Source: Lycocorax pyrrhopterus obiensis
Taxonomy: Eukaryota; Chordata; Aves; Passeriformes; Paradisaeidae
NCBI GenBank assembly: GCA_014706295.1
Contig: JACSVZ010000001.1
Coordinates: forward strand, 86,922,237-86,986,236
Length of the DNA stretch: 64,000 nt
Direction: 5' to 3'
Of the stretch, positions 10,736 through 24,186 are shown in pieces. The notes under the pieces were generated by a model, which was not told the origin of the DNA, made no database searches, and saw nothing but the letters and a program-made list of their open reading frames with translations. The translations under genes and the position numbers were made by a program. The number at the start of each line of letters is the position of its first letter. Position 1 is the stretch's first letter.

Positions 10736-13228
10736 CTGAACACTTCTACTAAGTTAAGAGTTTGTTTTCACTGAAGAGTCGAGTTATAACTCTGGCATTG
10801 CCCTGAGCTCAGATACTGCACACTCAAAGAGCCACAATGGCTTCCCCCCCAGTGGACAGTGCATTTCACTTTACCTGGAGAGTCACTTTGCAGAGTGAGG
10901 GGACAGAGGCACAGCTCAAGTTGCTGTACCTTGTCTGGGCACAGTGCCATCATTCTGTGCTGCTGATGTAGCAGGCACTTTATATGGGTTAAGGGTTTTC
11001 TGCAGCATGATCATGATCTGAACTGGAACTGTGAACTCCCGTTAACAGTTCAGAACCAAGCACGGAGGGCGTCTGGTTCCTGGAAGTCTAGCAGCATTGT
11101 TAGGAGAACTTCTTTCCTATAGTAGACTGCATTATTTCTCAGCAAGACGGATTCAAGCAAAAGAAGTTCCTGAAGCGGTCATTTGGACTGAAGCCTGGAG
11201 TTTCCTGGCAGTACCTTAGCTAACCCTGGACAGGATTTTTACTGAGCCAGCAATTGTTTACCATAGAGAAGAGCACACTGAAGAAGAGCAAGGTAATAGT
11301 CTTCCAGAAATTGGCTTATTTTGCAGCAATTTAGTCACATACAAAGAAAAAACCCAACCAAAAAACCTCCTAATCATAAGTACACCGTCATAAAAATACA
11401 GTACCACAGGATAACTTATACTGGAAGGCATTGCTGCAAGTCTCTGGTCCCTCTCCTGCTTAAAGCAGGGCTAAGTTGGAGGTCAGACTGGGTCACTCAG
11501 GGTTTTTTTTCAGTTACACTTGAGTATCTATCCGAATGGAGAGGCCACAGCCTTCTGCAGCTGACCACGCTTGCTGTGAACAACTCTTCTCCTAAGAGCT
11601 AGTATGGACTTCCACTGCAACTCGTGTCCATTGCTCCCACTGAGCATCTCCAAGAACAATCTGACTCCATCTTCTGAACATCAGCCATAACAAAAACAGT
11701 TAAAAGACAGCATCTAGAGTCTCCTCTCCTCATAAACAGTTTGAAAGCAGTATGGCACTGGAGGAGATCAGAGGAGTCTGAGGAACTCCAGTGCTAAAAG
11801 CTTTTGAGTGTAGACTAGACGAATAGCTGCTGAGAAAGGTCTGGACTAGATGCTGTGTCTCAGTCAGAGTGGCTTTCCATGCCGGCCTCTCAAGCATCCC
11901 TCTTTCTCCAATTTCAATGCTTGCAGCATTGCTGTGCCTTCTTCTTCTGTGGCTGTGCAGGACTGTTCAGGCTGGGCTTTTGTACTGCCTAGGGGACTCC
12001 TAACATAAGTGGACATGGACAGTGTTTGTGTGTAAGCACCTATGAAATGGACTGGGACTATTTCCTTTGGGTCTGTAATGAAGATCTTAACCCAGATCCA
12101 CCCAAAGTGTTATGAATCATGCTGGTAATCCCTGGACAGATTTGAATTTGAGAGATGGGCAGAAAAAGGGTAGATATTCCAATACAAAATCCCTTCCCAC
12201 AAAAAAAAAAAAAAAAGGCAAAACAAAACCAACCAACCAACAAACTCCACCACCACCAACAAAACCAAAGCACTTCTTCCTCTACCTTTTGTGTGATAAT
12301 GAGACTACTGTCTTACTCAGTACAATCATTACAGGGTTACTGTAGACCTGGGTCAACAGCATTTTAAAAATTTGTCTTTGTGAAAGTGGAGTTGCAGCCC
12401 TTTAAAAACAAACAAACAAGCAAACAAAAAAACAGTACAGCTTAACTTTCAAGTCTTCCAAAGAAGCTAAGACAAACTAAGGATTTACTTTATTTGTAAT
12501 CTGGGCTCAGTGTTCATATCCACCAAGGCAAGTAGTTGGTTAAATATGAGAAGGAACAAGAGAGAGAGGTCAGCAGTGATTAATGCCGTGAGAGGTGGAG
12601 TGATGTTTCTCTCTGTCATCATCTCTTCCTTGGAAGAATGTGGGCAGTATCAAATGGCCAGAAGGATTTCGCAGACAGGATGATCAACATCAGATGGCTC
12701 AAGACAGTTCAACTGAGTTGAAGATGCTCAACTGTGATCTATCATGTAAAGAAATTCTTGCAGCAGAAGTGTTGCTGAAGTGTGACTTCAGCACACTGAG
12801 AGATTAGTAGACATGAACTAAAATTCCAGATCTAACCACCCTGGAAGCCAAAATTCAAGCTGCAGGACCTTTTCTGTCAAATTGCACTGTGCAGCTTCTT
12901 TCCATCTTCACAATTCAAAACCATGTAGGGAAACATCATCCTGCAAAAACTTCTTCACTTCTTCTGTGTTTGCAGAAGTGTTGACTACTGGACTCAGATC
13001 ACCCATTTAATGATGAATTGGATGCAGGTTTGATCACCTCAACACTTCCACCACACATCTGTTCATCATCTCTGTTTAGGACGAACAGTTTCATCGCAGG
13101 GTTCATTTATGTTTAGCTTTACCTCTGAAAGGCCAGTCAGTGCCAAAAGTGATATGGTGACTATGGTAATACAGACACTGGTAAAAAGATTAGGAGCACC
13201 AATTAATTTTGGACCCATATCCTACAAA
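10736..13228 (+). other. TENM4 intron, non-repeat stretch
   Basis: Holds an A homopolymer at about 12190-12206 followed by AACC/AAC-rich sequence, and an AAAC-rich patch at 12403-12432. No gene, RNA or named repeat was recognised in the rest. The polyA has no retrogene-like coding sequence or polyadenylation motif upstream. Confidence 0.7.
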
Positions 13229-13402
13229 GAGGAATAATTTCCTCTTCTGTCCCATCCCTGGAATTGTTCGTGGCCAGCCTGGATGTGGCTGTGAGCAACC
13301 TGGTCTAGTAGAAGGTGTCCCTGCCTTCCCAGGGCAACCCAGGGGTTGGAGCTAGATGGCGTCTGAGGTTCCTTCCAACCCAAGCCATTCTGTGAATTCT
13401 TT
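13229..13402 (+). mobile_element. CR1 LINE 3' fragment (type A tail)
   Basis: Shows CCCATCCCTGGAATTGTTCG, AGCAACCTGGTCTAGTAGAA, GGTGTCCCTGCC, then TTCCTTCCAACCCAAGCCAT and TCTGTGAATTC. The left part is heavily diverged. The usual CATGGCAGGG box is disrupted by CTTCCCAGGGC. It has no open reading frame left from ORF2. Confidence 0.88.
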
Positions 13403-16400
13403 CCTTTAGTCACTGCTGTTCTGGGATGCATTTAAATGAACTTTAAAACTGTCAAGCAAACAACCAGCTCAATATCCAAACATGCTCTCCAAGCCTTACC
13501 AACTTAAATAGAAAGGTAGTGGATATGTTACAGTTAACTTTTGCTTTCTCATCAAATAAATTGCCTTTCTGGAAAATTCTCATAGGCTTTTGTAAAACTG
13601 AAGCATAGTGGCAATGAGGAGCTTTAAAGCTTACATGATAGCTCTGCCTGCTCTACTATCCCAGGCTCAACTCTTAGCCATTTTAATTGCCATAATACAT
13701 GATTTACAGAGCATTTCTTGCAATAACCACCACATTCGCTGCTTCTACTGCTTAAGCCATTACTGTTGCTGGAAAGAGTGCTTAAGAAACTGCATAGAGT
13801 ATTAGGACTCAATAGAACTGAATACTTAGAGAACGTATTAGAAACACAGGGGTACATTACAGCAGGAAATAATTAAAGACAAGTGTTTCAAACAAGGAAC
13901 ACCAAAGAAATGATACAATTTTATTTCTCCAGGGTAGTTAAAAATATAACCGATGCTTTCATTTATTCAGTGGTGACTGATACAGAACTCACCAAAGCCT
14001 TTGAAGGCTCCTGTTGCCATCAGCAGTGTTACACCAGGTCCTAGGTGCATGGTGGTAACTGTCTGTTTTTTGAAAACAACATACCCGAGTGGTATAAATC
14101 CCAATACTTTTGGTTAACTACACCACAATATGCTGTTCACTGCTAGTTTTCTGACATCCATTTTGTCTTCTTGTTAAATCAGAAAGCTGTCCCAATGATC
14201 AAGCCGCATTTCATCAGCTTTTTCAAAATATTTTCTCCTCAGAGCTGTTTTACAACAGCTAAGAGAGCTTTAGACAAACAGTAATTATTTCTGTGTGTTT
14301 TCCTTGTTCCCTTTGGCTGTTGAGGGCTCTTCTGCTAATGTTGTCTCTATTTGCTACCATGTGCCTTGCAAGGTTCTCCTAAATACCTCTGACTCTCTGC
14401 AGAGGAAGGATTTTTACTGTTTTCTTTACATTAACCTTTACATTCACCTTCCTGTTTCCCAAATCATGTTGACCCAAATCACTGGCCCAAAGTACAGTTC
14501 AATATATCAGTGCAATTAGCAGTGCCAGAATTACAGTGTAATCTCAGTATTACAAATTATTTGTTAGTACCCCAGTTGATAATCCATGGTGATTTTTCTT
14601 TTTATTACTGCGTTTTGCTGAGTAATTTCCTTTCAGGCTTCATCCACTCTATTGTTAATATTGTTACCGTGGTTGCAGCAACATCATCTCTTTCTTTTCT
14701 CCTTTGAATTAAACAGTGCATTATAAAGTACTTCCAGTAAATGAGTGTGTGCTTCAGAAATGCTTCTTCTACAAACCATGTAGGCAAAAATGTAATACTC
14801 AGATTGTAAAGGATTCAGAAGGGAAATTTTTTTAAAAGACAAAACATTTTTCAGAATAAATAATAATTTAAAAGAATGTATTATGAGCTATACTTTACTA
14901 AGTTTCCCTTATGACTTTTTAGTAAGGGAAAACAAGAATAAATTAGAATTACCCAGACAAGATCAGACATCTGCTGGCTGTCATCTTCATCTTTCACTTG
15001 TCTTCCATCAGTTGTAACCTTAATATTAACAAGATGTTTCAGCCTGAAATAAAAATTAGCCAGAACCCTTACCACTAAAGATCCATCATTGATTGCAGAA
15101 GTTAGTGAAGAACTACATAAAGTAGTAGCCCATCCAGAAGGGAATTTTCACTAATACCCTTCCTTTTTTCAGCTTCTCAAAACTCTCACACTGGCCCTTT
15201 CCAGGTAGGATTTGCAAAAAAATCCCAATTTTAACGGTGTGTGGATATTATTGGGATGTTGCAATTTACTGAAGCCATCTTAAAGAGATATTCAGAGGTT
15301 TGGTGATCCCTTGAAATGAGAAGGTCAGGAGAAGAAATGTGCCTTCAGGCTCTCCAACCATAAAGATACTAATATTCCTATGAAGAATATTAGTCCTAAA
15401 GAAGGGACTTTTAACTGTATGACCATCAAATGCTACATTTTCCACTGAAAAATGGCTCCCTTGAAGGCTGTTACATCTTCCTTGTGATCCAACTTTCTAA
15501 TCACTGACATTCTTGATGATCGATTCCTCATATTTTCTGTCCTCTTATCTTTTTTGTCCTTTATAGATATTAGTCCTGAGATACTTCTTGAAAGTGAATA
15601 GGTGAGTCACCACCTCACTTCTTCACAAGAGTCTCAGAGAAAGTTTTACCTGGATGGGACAGTAAATTGACTGGTTTAGAACAACAGACCCCTATCTCCC
15701 TCCTCATTCAACCAACTCCCTGCCCATTGGGTGTAAAACAGCCTTTCAAAATGAGGATGTCACTGCCTCTCAGACAGGCTTCAACCCACTTGAGAGCCGA
15801 TTGACCCTTTGGTTGCACCACAAAGGGAATCAGCAGCATCTTTGCTCCCCATTTAAGAGGCGAAGGCACCTGAGATTAATCAGTTTAGTACTTTGAGTGC
15901 AGCATTAGTGTTCAGTATCTTGATTTTGCTTCACAGTGAAGGAATTCCCACTGATTTCTAGGGTTAATTTGTCTCTTAATAAATCTCATCGCTGGCCTCT
16001 TTGTCCCTAGAGGAAGTCTTTCCATTTTCTTTTTTTTATTCCCGTATGGTGTGTCCCATAGAGAATGTACTTTCTGCATTAGTGTAATCTGCATCTGAAA
16101 GGATGCTGACATTAAAGTCCTTCACAATGTTCTTCTGCTGTAATGAACTGCAGTTCAATATAGGTTTGTGTGTAGGTTTCACGTTGTTATTATTATTGTG
16201 ATGATGGTGAAGCCGTGAGGCAGTGAAAAAAGCTCCAAACTCTAAAAACCTATTATTAGCCTGGATATTGGGGGAGAGGGCACATAGAAACAACATTAAC
16301 AGGTAAGAATTTACTTTCTTTGCAATTACACCATTCATTTTTGTCCTTTCCTTTGCCACTTTAAACTGCCTTGTCATGGAGATTTTTTTTAAGGAAAATA

Positions 16401-17710
16401 ATTGCATTTATTAATATTGCAGGCAAGCTGCCAAGTATTGTGGAAGCAAATACGTGCATTTTTTACACTGTTTCTGAGTGCCATAAATAATTTATTTTGG
16501 TGTGATACACCCCAAGGGGAATAAACCTATGTTCAGCAGCATGAAACCTATTACTCTTTTGATAGCAGCACTTTGCTTCCAGCCTGGTTTTGGGGTGGGA
16601 TTTGTGTGTCATTGCCCATCGGGAATGGCTAATGCCACGGACTGAGGATTATGGTCAGGACACTGAGGGCTATCAGAGCTGGCACAGCAGTGGACATCGG
16701 TACTGGAGTCAGGGTGGACCTGCAGCTCAGTGATCATCTGGAGCAGGATTTTGTTTTTAGGGCCAGACATTAACTCTGTTCTAGGCAAAGGATTGATCCC
16801 TGCTGGGATAGATGAAACAGAAGCAGCATGGAAAAAAGCAAACAATTAGAGGAGACAGTTAATGTCCGCTCAACAAAGATGGGGTGATGGCTGAGCACTC
16901 GAAATGGCTGGGTATCTACCTCTGTGGCCCACAGACTCCTGCCTCCAGAGTTAACCAGCTGGTTAAGCACTGAACAGGGACCCAAAGCTTGTTTCCCCTT
17001 TGCCTTTTCTCCATTTTTTTCCTTCATCCTGGATGTCTAGGGGTCACATCCAGCTGCAATGGGCAGGACATTTCCATTCACTATCCCAGCCTTTCAAAGA
17101 CATACAGCACTATTCCCTGAAGAGTAGAAGAAATTGGAAAGGAAGCCTGGTGCTTTCTATACCCACTATTCCCTCTTCAGGTTTTCTTCCCAGTGGGGCA
17201 TTTCCAGATGCTCATGTCTGTATTTCTGAATGCCCATTTGGGCCACTGGATCTGCTTCTGAGTTCAACACAGAGTGTTAGTCCACATCTGGTTCAGTCTC
17301 ATGCAATGCCCCTTGAGGTATCTGGCTTTATTTCTTTCAGTGGTGTCTCCATCTATAAGCAGAACAAAGTGAGAGGAAAGAGCATGTTATTTTTGGTTTA
17401 CCCGTGCCCAGAGGTACACACTGAACTCCAAATAAAGAAAAGCATAGCTTCTGCCATGAGAATTTATTCATTAGAATCTCATTGTTTTATTTCTCAGAGG
17501 ATTTTGATTAACTTTTAGCAACTTTATTCAATCAAGAGCAGTGATTGAAAATGCATTACTGCCCTAATTCTGCAAAGTTTTCAGTGTATCTTTGGACTGC
17601 CCCTAAAAACTCTAATTATATGCTCTAGGGCAGGTTGTTGTTTAGTTTCCTCCACCACAGCAAAGATCTTCTTGAATCACATATATAAAAAGAAAACAAT
17701 AATTCCTAGC
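13403..17710 (+). other. TENM4 intron, non-repeat stretch with possible conserved DNA
   Basis: No gene recognised. Features of note are a perfect 10-bp-arm hairpin at 15368-15394 and a 14-bp palindrome at 16144-16157 followed by a short TTA/TGA run at about 16182-16210. A 172-codon open frame at 17000-17518 has no splice borders or recognisable domains and is probably chance. The 16.1-16.5 kb part, rich in AATAAT and TTAATATTG motifs, is a candidate conserved noncoding element. Confidence 0.65.
15368..15394 (+). other. Short perfect inverted repeat (stem-loop)
   Basis: Arms ACTAATATTC and GAATATTAGT are exactly complementary around a 7-base loop, CTATGAA. The stem is AT-rich and short, and no flanking sequence extends it to microRNA-precursor length. 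The right arm's ATATTAGTCCT recurs about 180 bases downstream near 15567. Confidence 0.6.
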
Positions 17711-18001
17711 TTTTTACACAGGCAGATGGTGACAGGACAAGGGGGAATGGTTTTAAACTAATAGACAAGTGATATAGATTAGATGATAAAAAGAAATTCT
17801 TTACTGTGGGGATGCTGAGGCACTGCCACAGGTTGCCCACGGAAGTTCTGGATGACCCATCCCAGGAAGTGTTCAAGGCAAGGTTAGATGGGGTTCTGAA
17901 AAACTTAGTTCAGCAGGAAGTGTCCTTGCCCATGGCAGGGGCTGGAACACAATGATCTTCAAAATCGCTTCAAACTGAAATCATTCTGTGATTCTATGAT
18001 T
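17711..18001 (+). mobile_element. CR1 LINE 3' fragment (type A tail)
   Basis: Contains GTGACAGGACAAGGGGGAAT, the AAGAAATTCTTTACTGTGGG block, GAGGCACTGCCACAGGTTGC, CCCATGGCAGGGGCTGGAAC, and ends CATTCTGTGATTCTATGAT. It covers roughly the last 60 codons of ORF2, now frameshifted, plus the 3' UTR and an intact terminal repeat. Confidence 0.93.
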
Positions 18002-18835
18002 ACATCTGAGGGCACAACTTGTTTAAGAGGTTGCCACCCTGGATACCCATCCCCATGCCCTTTCGGGGGTTCTCCCTCCCCATGGTCATGATAGTGCAAC
18101 TGCTCATGGAGTCCAGCTCTGACTTATCCCCCAAAACCATGTGTTGTAAAGCCTTTCCTCAAGGGTGCCAGCACACAGAGCTCTGATTTCACCATTTCCA
18201 CTCAGCTCCCATGGCACAGAGAGATCAGTTCAACAGAGTAGAGCAGCAGAAATCCCACCCAACAGAAAATACTCCTGGTTTGGGTCAAATAAGGGCCAGT
18301 GACTGAGGGTGGCATAACAAAAACACCTGGAGCTATTTAAACCAGCATTGCCAGTAAGGAAGAAGCATTGCCAAGCTCTCTTGGAAATGCACCCCTGCCC
18401 CAGCTCCCCGGCAACAATGGTCCCTGTCTTTGTTCTTACCAACGCATTTTCTGTGCAAGACTTATTTTCTTCTCAATCTCCTGTTGAAGTACTTTTATTA
18501 CCCTTAGTTTGGGAGGAGAGGGTGAAATTACGACCATATTCCAGTTTCCATTTAAATGCAGTTTTGATGTGAATTTCAAATAAATGTAAGACAACAAAAA
18601 ATGCTAAAAAAGCCAGTAATCATCTACTGAATAAGAAATCTGTTGTTCACCATTTTCTCTTCGTAAAAAATGTAAAAAAGTAGGAATCTGGATAAATGCA
18701 TGCTAAACTATATAATTGCTGAAATAAATATGTATAGCTATAGGATACTTTTTGATTTAGCATAAAGAAGCAGCAAATTATACCAATCAGTGAGAATCAA
18801 CCAGTTTTAAAAGAAAATAACTGAAAAGCACACAT

Positions 18836-18932
18836 GCAAAACAAGATTAAACCTGATTATTTAAATCAAGATTTTCTGCTTCCTGGTTTAAACCATGATT
18901 ATAATTCAAATCAAGCCACCCTGCCACAAATA
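18836..18932. mobile_element. Possible ancient DNA-element remnant with TTTAAATCAA repeats
   Basis: Mutually inverted motifs, such as TTATTTAAATCAAGATTTTC and TGGTTTAAACCATGATTATA, are followed by ATTCAAATCAAGCCACCCTG. I recall a very similar ending (TTAAATCAAxTCCACCCTG) from an old element seen in turtle and crocodile genomes. There is no coding capacity. The family is not named here because I cannot verify it. Confidence 0.3.
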
Positions 18933-21900
18933 GTTTAGAGACAATGATTTCTCCCACTTATGTAATGTGCAGATTTTATAGCTGAGAGTCATGTTGTTCG
19001 TATGGAACATTTATGTACTGAGCCTTCATCTCCAGCCACTTTCTTAGTTTGGTTCTAGTTTGGTTTAGGTGCTTGAAGAAGGCAAATAGTAATCCTCATC
19101 TGAAGGAGTGGGAATCTGGTATCCCACAAAAAAATTCAAGAGGCTTTTTCTTTGGGAGTTTTGCTTCTCTTTTAGAATGGAAATTAAAATGAGGCTCCAC
19201 TGCAACCTCAGAGGCAGGCTAGGATGCTGACTCCCCAGTAACACAGGGACTGGAAAAGCAGCTGTAACCCCAGATTAGAGAATGAAGGAAATGTCTCCCT
19301 CTCTCTGCTTTGGATAATTACATTCCACTTAACAAAATTCCCTTTGCTCCTGTGGTTGGATGGGATGTTTCTCCTTCATTAATTGCTCTGGCTTGCTGCT
19401 GTGCTTTACCAAGCAGCTGTTAATGTTACACCCCAGAGGTGTCTGCAGTTCAGCGATGGGTGAAATGATTAAGGCTCGAAAAGCACTTGATCATTTGGAA
19501 TGAAAGGTGCGACATAAACATACCCCATTAGTTTTATTAGTGCTCAACAAAGCAAACTTTACCTGTAGTTGGTTCTACTCCTCCTTGGCATTTAATGCAA
19601 GGTGTTCCCTCTGGAACATGTGCAATTTGCTGGATGCATTCTTCAGCTGTCCTAAAGAAGCCTGTTACCCAGACCGGTGATTTGACCCATCATATGTTGG
19701 GGGACTGCCATGAAACGAGTGCTGTGTTTGCAGAAGTTTGAAGAAGTGTTAATCCTGGCTCACTTCTCAGGAAAAAAAAGGTAATGACTTTGGATATTAC
19801 AGAAAGAAAGGTAATGGCTTTGGATTTACTCCTGGTGTCAGGAAAGTAAAAATTTTGGCATGGGATCAGTGTACAACAGAGAATAAGGAAAGGGCTTAAA
19901 GGAATGCCACCTGATGGAGCTGTAGAGAAGCAAGTTAGAAGTTTGATTGATAAAGTTGGTTTGGTTGGTAAAGGTTCACCTAAACATTTATGCAAATAGA
20001 ATATAGATGTATGTATTTGTAAATTCTATGCCTAAAACAGACTTGCTGTGACACACAGCAGCAGGGGGAATGTGCTCTCCTTGTCCCCTGTCAAGCCACA
20101 GTGTCCCTCAACCCCAGCTGAATATTTTTGGCTGTTGACTGTCCATCAAGTGTGGTTCCCTCTGAGGGAAGTCCTTGCCATTCCATCTGCACAGAACCTC
20201 TTCCACTGGTATGCTGGCTGCTCTCAAATCAGGACATATTTGCTTTCTTTGGTCATTTTCCTTCTAGAGAAAAAAGAAAGCAGAGATCAACTCACAAAAA
20301 CTCCACAGGTCTTAAGGCTGAATGGGATATTTTCATAGCTCCCTTCAATGGGGGTCATGTGTGTGAGCTGTTAGACCTTGTGATTTTTGTGAATTGAAGC
20401 AGAAACCTGGAGAAACATTAGTGGCCAGTCTTACCCCTTCAGTGCAAATGGATAAACGCAGTTGTTTGGTTAAAAATTATCAAAGTTTTGACAGAAAAAA
20501 AAAAAGATATGTTAATTGTTGGATTGTTGGATTATTGGATAGAGAGCTTCTGGGCCTAAAAGAGTAAATATTGAGGCCGTAAGTACTGGAACTCAGTACG
20601 ATGCTTCTCAGCATTTTAGTGGATATCTAGAGGCAAACTTGAACAGAAGAGTTCAGACAACTTCTCTCTGTAAGCTGCATGACTAAGGAGAAGATCAATT
20701 TCCAAAGGAATATTTTGGAAGGTAATAGTGCTTTTTCCTTGGGAGATATTTTGCCACCTTAGAACAGAAGGTTTTTTTGAAGACTTTTAGAAAGAGCTGC
20801 AGTCTGGACTCTGAAGCAAATGCAGCCCCCAATCATTTTTGTCTCAGTCATCGGCATCAGTGTTTTGCATTGTCTGCATCAGATTATGGTTAGTCCCACA
20901 CAAGCACAAAAAGTAAGAGAAGACATTCAGGAAGGGTTCCCAAAGACATCCTAGACCCAAACATCTATTATTGCCCCTGAACAGTACTCCAGTAGATTCA
21001 TTTGCCAATAGACAATGATGAACTGAGTCCTTAACCTTCTTTTAGTTCTTTTCTTCTGGAGTTTCTCACTGTAAGTAATGTTTTCCAAACCTTTAATGCT
21101 CTCATGAGCCATGCACTGTTTATCAATGTCCTCCCTGAATTGGATTTGGTTAATTCATTCTTGGCTTTGTCTAAAGTTCTTGCCAATACATTTGTGTCCT
21201 TCAAGAGAAGGATGTCCAGACCAGATTAGACATGGAGAGAAGTCAATACCCCTTTTCCCCAGCAGGCACAGAGAGCAGATAGATTCTGCAGAGGAATCAC
21301 TCGGATGCTTTCCTGGAGAAACCGCTAAAAAAATCTCTCCCAGAGCTGCTTCACAGATTGATGTCTTATCGATGGTGGCATGTGGGGGTTGAGAGGATAG
21401 GAGGGACAGATGGTCCATAAGGTTCCTTTGAGATACAGCCAGACTCAAAGAAGAAAAAGGAAGATTGGTGAATTTCTGGAAGAGCTTATTTCCTCCTTGG
21501 ACTTGAACAGGGTGTTGAAATTCATCCAACAGACTCTGTAAAGCCTTTTGGATTCTAGGAAGACGACATAGATCTACAGCCTCATTATTGCCTATTCGGC
21601 TGTAAAACAAGGCTGTAAGGAAGGAGGGAGACAATAGGATTTGCTTCCTTCCTGTTTATAGCTCCTCTCCAATTGGAAATGTACTAATATGGCTTTTATG
21701 AAATAATTATTTCAGCATTGTTTCCTTTGGCACAAGTACCTGATCACTCTGATTCCACATAGAGAGTTACTTTGAAATTAATAATTCCAAATAATTTTCC
21801 AAGAATAATTATATTAATACATTTTCAAGTCTAGATAAGCCTATGAATAGCATTCCAGACTAGGATGAAAAAAAATTATCATATTCTTTACTTGCACGTT

Positions 21901-23693
21901 TTTGGAAATATGCAGACATACCTTCCCTTGCAAAAATACTGTCTGAAAACTGGTTAGTGACTCTGGTTTCTAATATTTTACAGTAAGAGTGTTATAAATT
22001 ACAGGGAATTCAGAAGGTCACTAGCAGGGAGTATTTTGAAAATATCACTGTGCTAGAAAAGTTGGTATGAGAAGAGCAGGAATTAGGATTTTTTGAGGTT
22101 CTGTGGATCCCTGCAGGGAGTTAGGAGGCAGGCAGCAATGCCCTTTATTATGATGTGCCATAAAATCTCTGAGGTCCCACTCAGAACCATTTAGATCCCA
22201 GCCCATTTGGGCAAGAGAGAGGAGAACAGAGAGCTGGTTTTGTCCATCTGTTGAAGACATGACCTTGCCCCGGGGTCATTTTTCCTGTAACGATTGCATG
22301 AAAGGTTTCTGAGGTGGGTTTGTTGCAGCGTCTGTTTTACACAGCTTCAGGGGGAAAAAAAAAATCTGTTGCATGACTCAGACTCATCCAGCTTCTTCTC
22401 AGCATTTACTATTTCTTCCACTCAGATTTTGCATTCAGCATCCTCACTCAAACTACTCCATTTCCTCCCTCCCTTTCTTCACCTTTATTTCTTCCTGATG
22501 AGCAATTCAAACAGCAAACTGTTCCTCTCCTTCATTCCCATCAGTGACTCCATTCAAAGTCCTGCCCATGTTCTTATTTTCTTGGCAGAGCTATATTCAG
22601 TGAACGCATTTGTTTCTTTAGCTAAAGAACAAAAATATCTGCAAGCAAGCTCATTTCCCTCCCAAACTGCTTAGGAAAGTAGTGCTGGGAAGGGGGGCAA
22701 AGTGCTTTGTCAAGTGTTAGAGGAACAAGAGAGACATCTTCTCCCCCCTGACATCCCTCTTTTATTATCATTTGGAAGACTCCGTTAGTCTCTCACTTCC
22801 TTGGGGACTAGAAACATCTTGAAAAGATCTTTCATGCAGGCAGATAACAAACTCACTGCAGAGCTGCATCAGAAAAGGAAAAATTACTTGCTAGTAATGA
22901 TGTTTATCACAATCCTTCCTCCTTTCCCAATCCTACAAAGGAAGCTATCTCTCAAATAAAGGCCAAGTCTTGTCCCCCTTTTTTTTTTTTTTGGCAAACT
23001 ACCCATTGTGAAAATTCAGTGCATGTAAGCTTGGCAATGGAAGTTTTACACAAAAAGTGGGTGGAAGGAGATGACAGTGTGGGCTGATATGATTTATTTG
23101 AGATAGACCTGATCTGATAATACACAACATGAATAAAGCCACGTTGCTTCTGCTTAATAAAGTGGTGCAAGGGCTGTTCTTGTGGCTGAGCAACATCAGT
23201 AAAGCCTGGGCCAGATGTTGGGAAACTCACACTCCCACTGGACTGAACTTATCAGCCGAGTCTGCTTGGCTTTTCATCGCACTAGGACAGGAAAACACAG
23301 CTATGTGGCACTGTGGGTCATTGCTTTGAAGGATACTTTGATTTCATCTGCTTTGCAGGGATGTTAAAAATCTCAGAGTGCTTAAATGGAAAGGGTGACC
23401 CAGGTTTTTGTGCTAAGGTGTCTTTCTCATCAGCATTGTATAGTTAGCACTGAAACAACTGGCTACCATCCTCAACACTACAGGCATCCACGTCCTGGAC
23501 TAATTACTCCCTGTTGCTAAGAGTTAAAAGAAGTAAACCTCATGAAACTGCTGTAAAATGGCAATGTACAAGTGTGCAAATTGATGATGTGCAAGCCTGC
23601 AAAATTTGTGTGTGCATGGGCAGCTACAAGGCAAGGTGGTTCCTTGGGATGAATTTCCATCCATGTTAATTATATCTGCTTGATGTTGCATTC

Positions 23694-23757
23694 TCTGTCA
23701 TTGGCAAGGCTGGGACTAGACCCCAGGACTCTGACACCCAGTCCCCTGAGTCTACCC
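23694..23757 (-). mobile_element. MIR-like tRNA-derived SINE fragment
   Basis: On the + strand, TTGGCAAGGCTGGGACTAGA, CCCCAGGACTCTGACACCCA and GTCCCCTGAGTCTACCCA is the complement of the tRNA-related B-box half of a MIR/CORE-type SINE ('GGxTAGAGCA...GGGAGTCAGGACTCCTGGGTTC'). Only about 65 bp remain and they are diverged, as expected for a family older than the bird radiation. Confidence 0.65.
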
Positions 23758-24186
23758 AAAATGTTACTGAGATCTTCAGGGAATAGGAATTGATCTGCCA
23801 CTACTGACACTAGCCCTCTGAAACACTCAAGAAATGATGGTTTGCACCCCTAGCATGGTCAGTCCACTGAATTTATGGGAATTTAAAAAATGGTTTCTGG
23901 CCCTAGGACATGGTATTATTTATTAAATTCAGGGGGGAAGTATCCACATATCAATTGTCTTTTTCACAAAGGCAAAAAGAAAAAGTACTCCAAAGTGGCT
24001 ATTAATTGCTTAATGCCCAAGTAAGCAACAGTCCACCTAGTAATATTTCACTTAATGTCTCATTATATGATGATTGAAATATCAAGCTCAGTCAGGTTTA
24101 AGATGTTGAAGACCATGTCAACATGGTAAGAATGAAATGCAGTTTTCCTGGAGATGTGCTCAAAACCAAATAAAATTATTTAGGTA

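Larger units (their letters stand above)
18002..24186 (+). other. TENM4 intron, mostly non-repeat
   Basis: Contains a possible DNA-element remnant at 18836-18932, a possible conserved stretch at about 19280-19560 (TAATTG, CAGCTG and TTAATG motifs in an otherwise plain intron), an 8-base tandem (GGATTGTT-type) near 20513-20540, a T run at 22978-22993 and a MIR-like SINE at 23694-23757. The longest non-repeat frame, 159 codons on the minus strand at 21155-21634, has no recognisable domain or splice borders. I see no gene. Confidence 0.65.

Noticed and set aside
13615..13650. Sequence AAAGCTTACATGATAGCTC, superficially like the miR-708 seed region
   Set aside because: miR-708 is almost perfectly conserved in vertebrates and this stretch has several mismatches and no hairpin partner.
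17000..17518. 172-codon plus-strand frame
   Set aside because: No recognisable domain, no splice borders and ordinary intron base composition. Judged a chance frame.
21155..21634. 159-codon minus-strand frame
   Set aside because: No domain or family similarity, and no coding-like CpG or splice signals at its ends. Chance frame, though a protein search would settle it.
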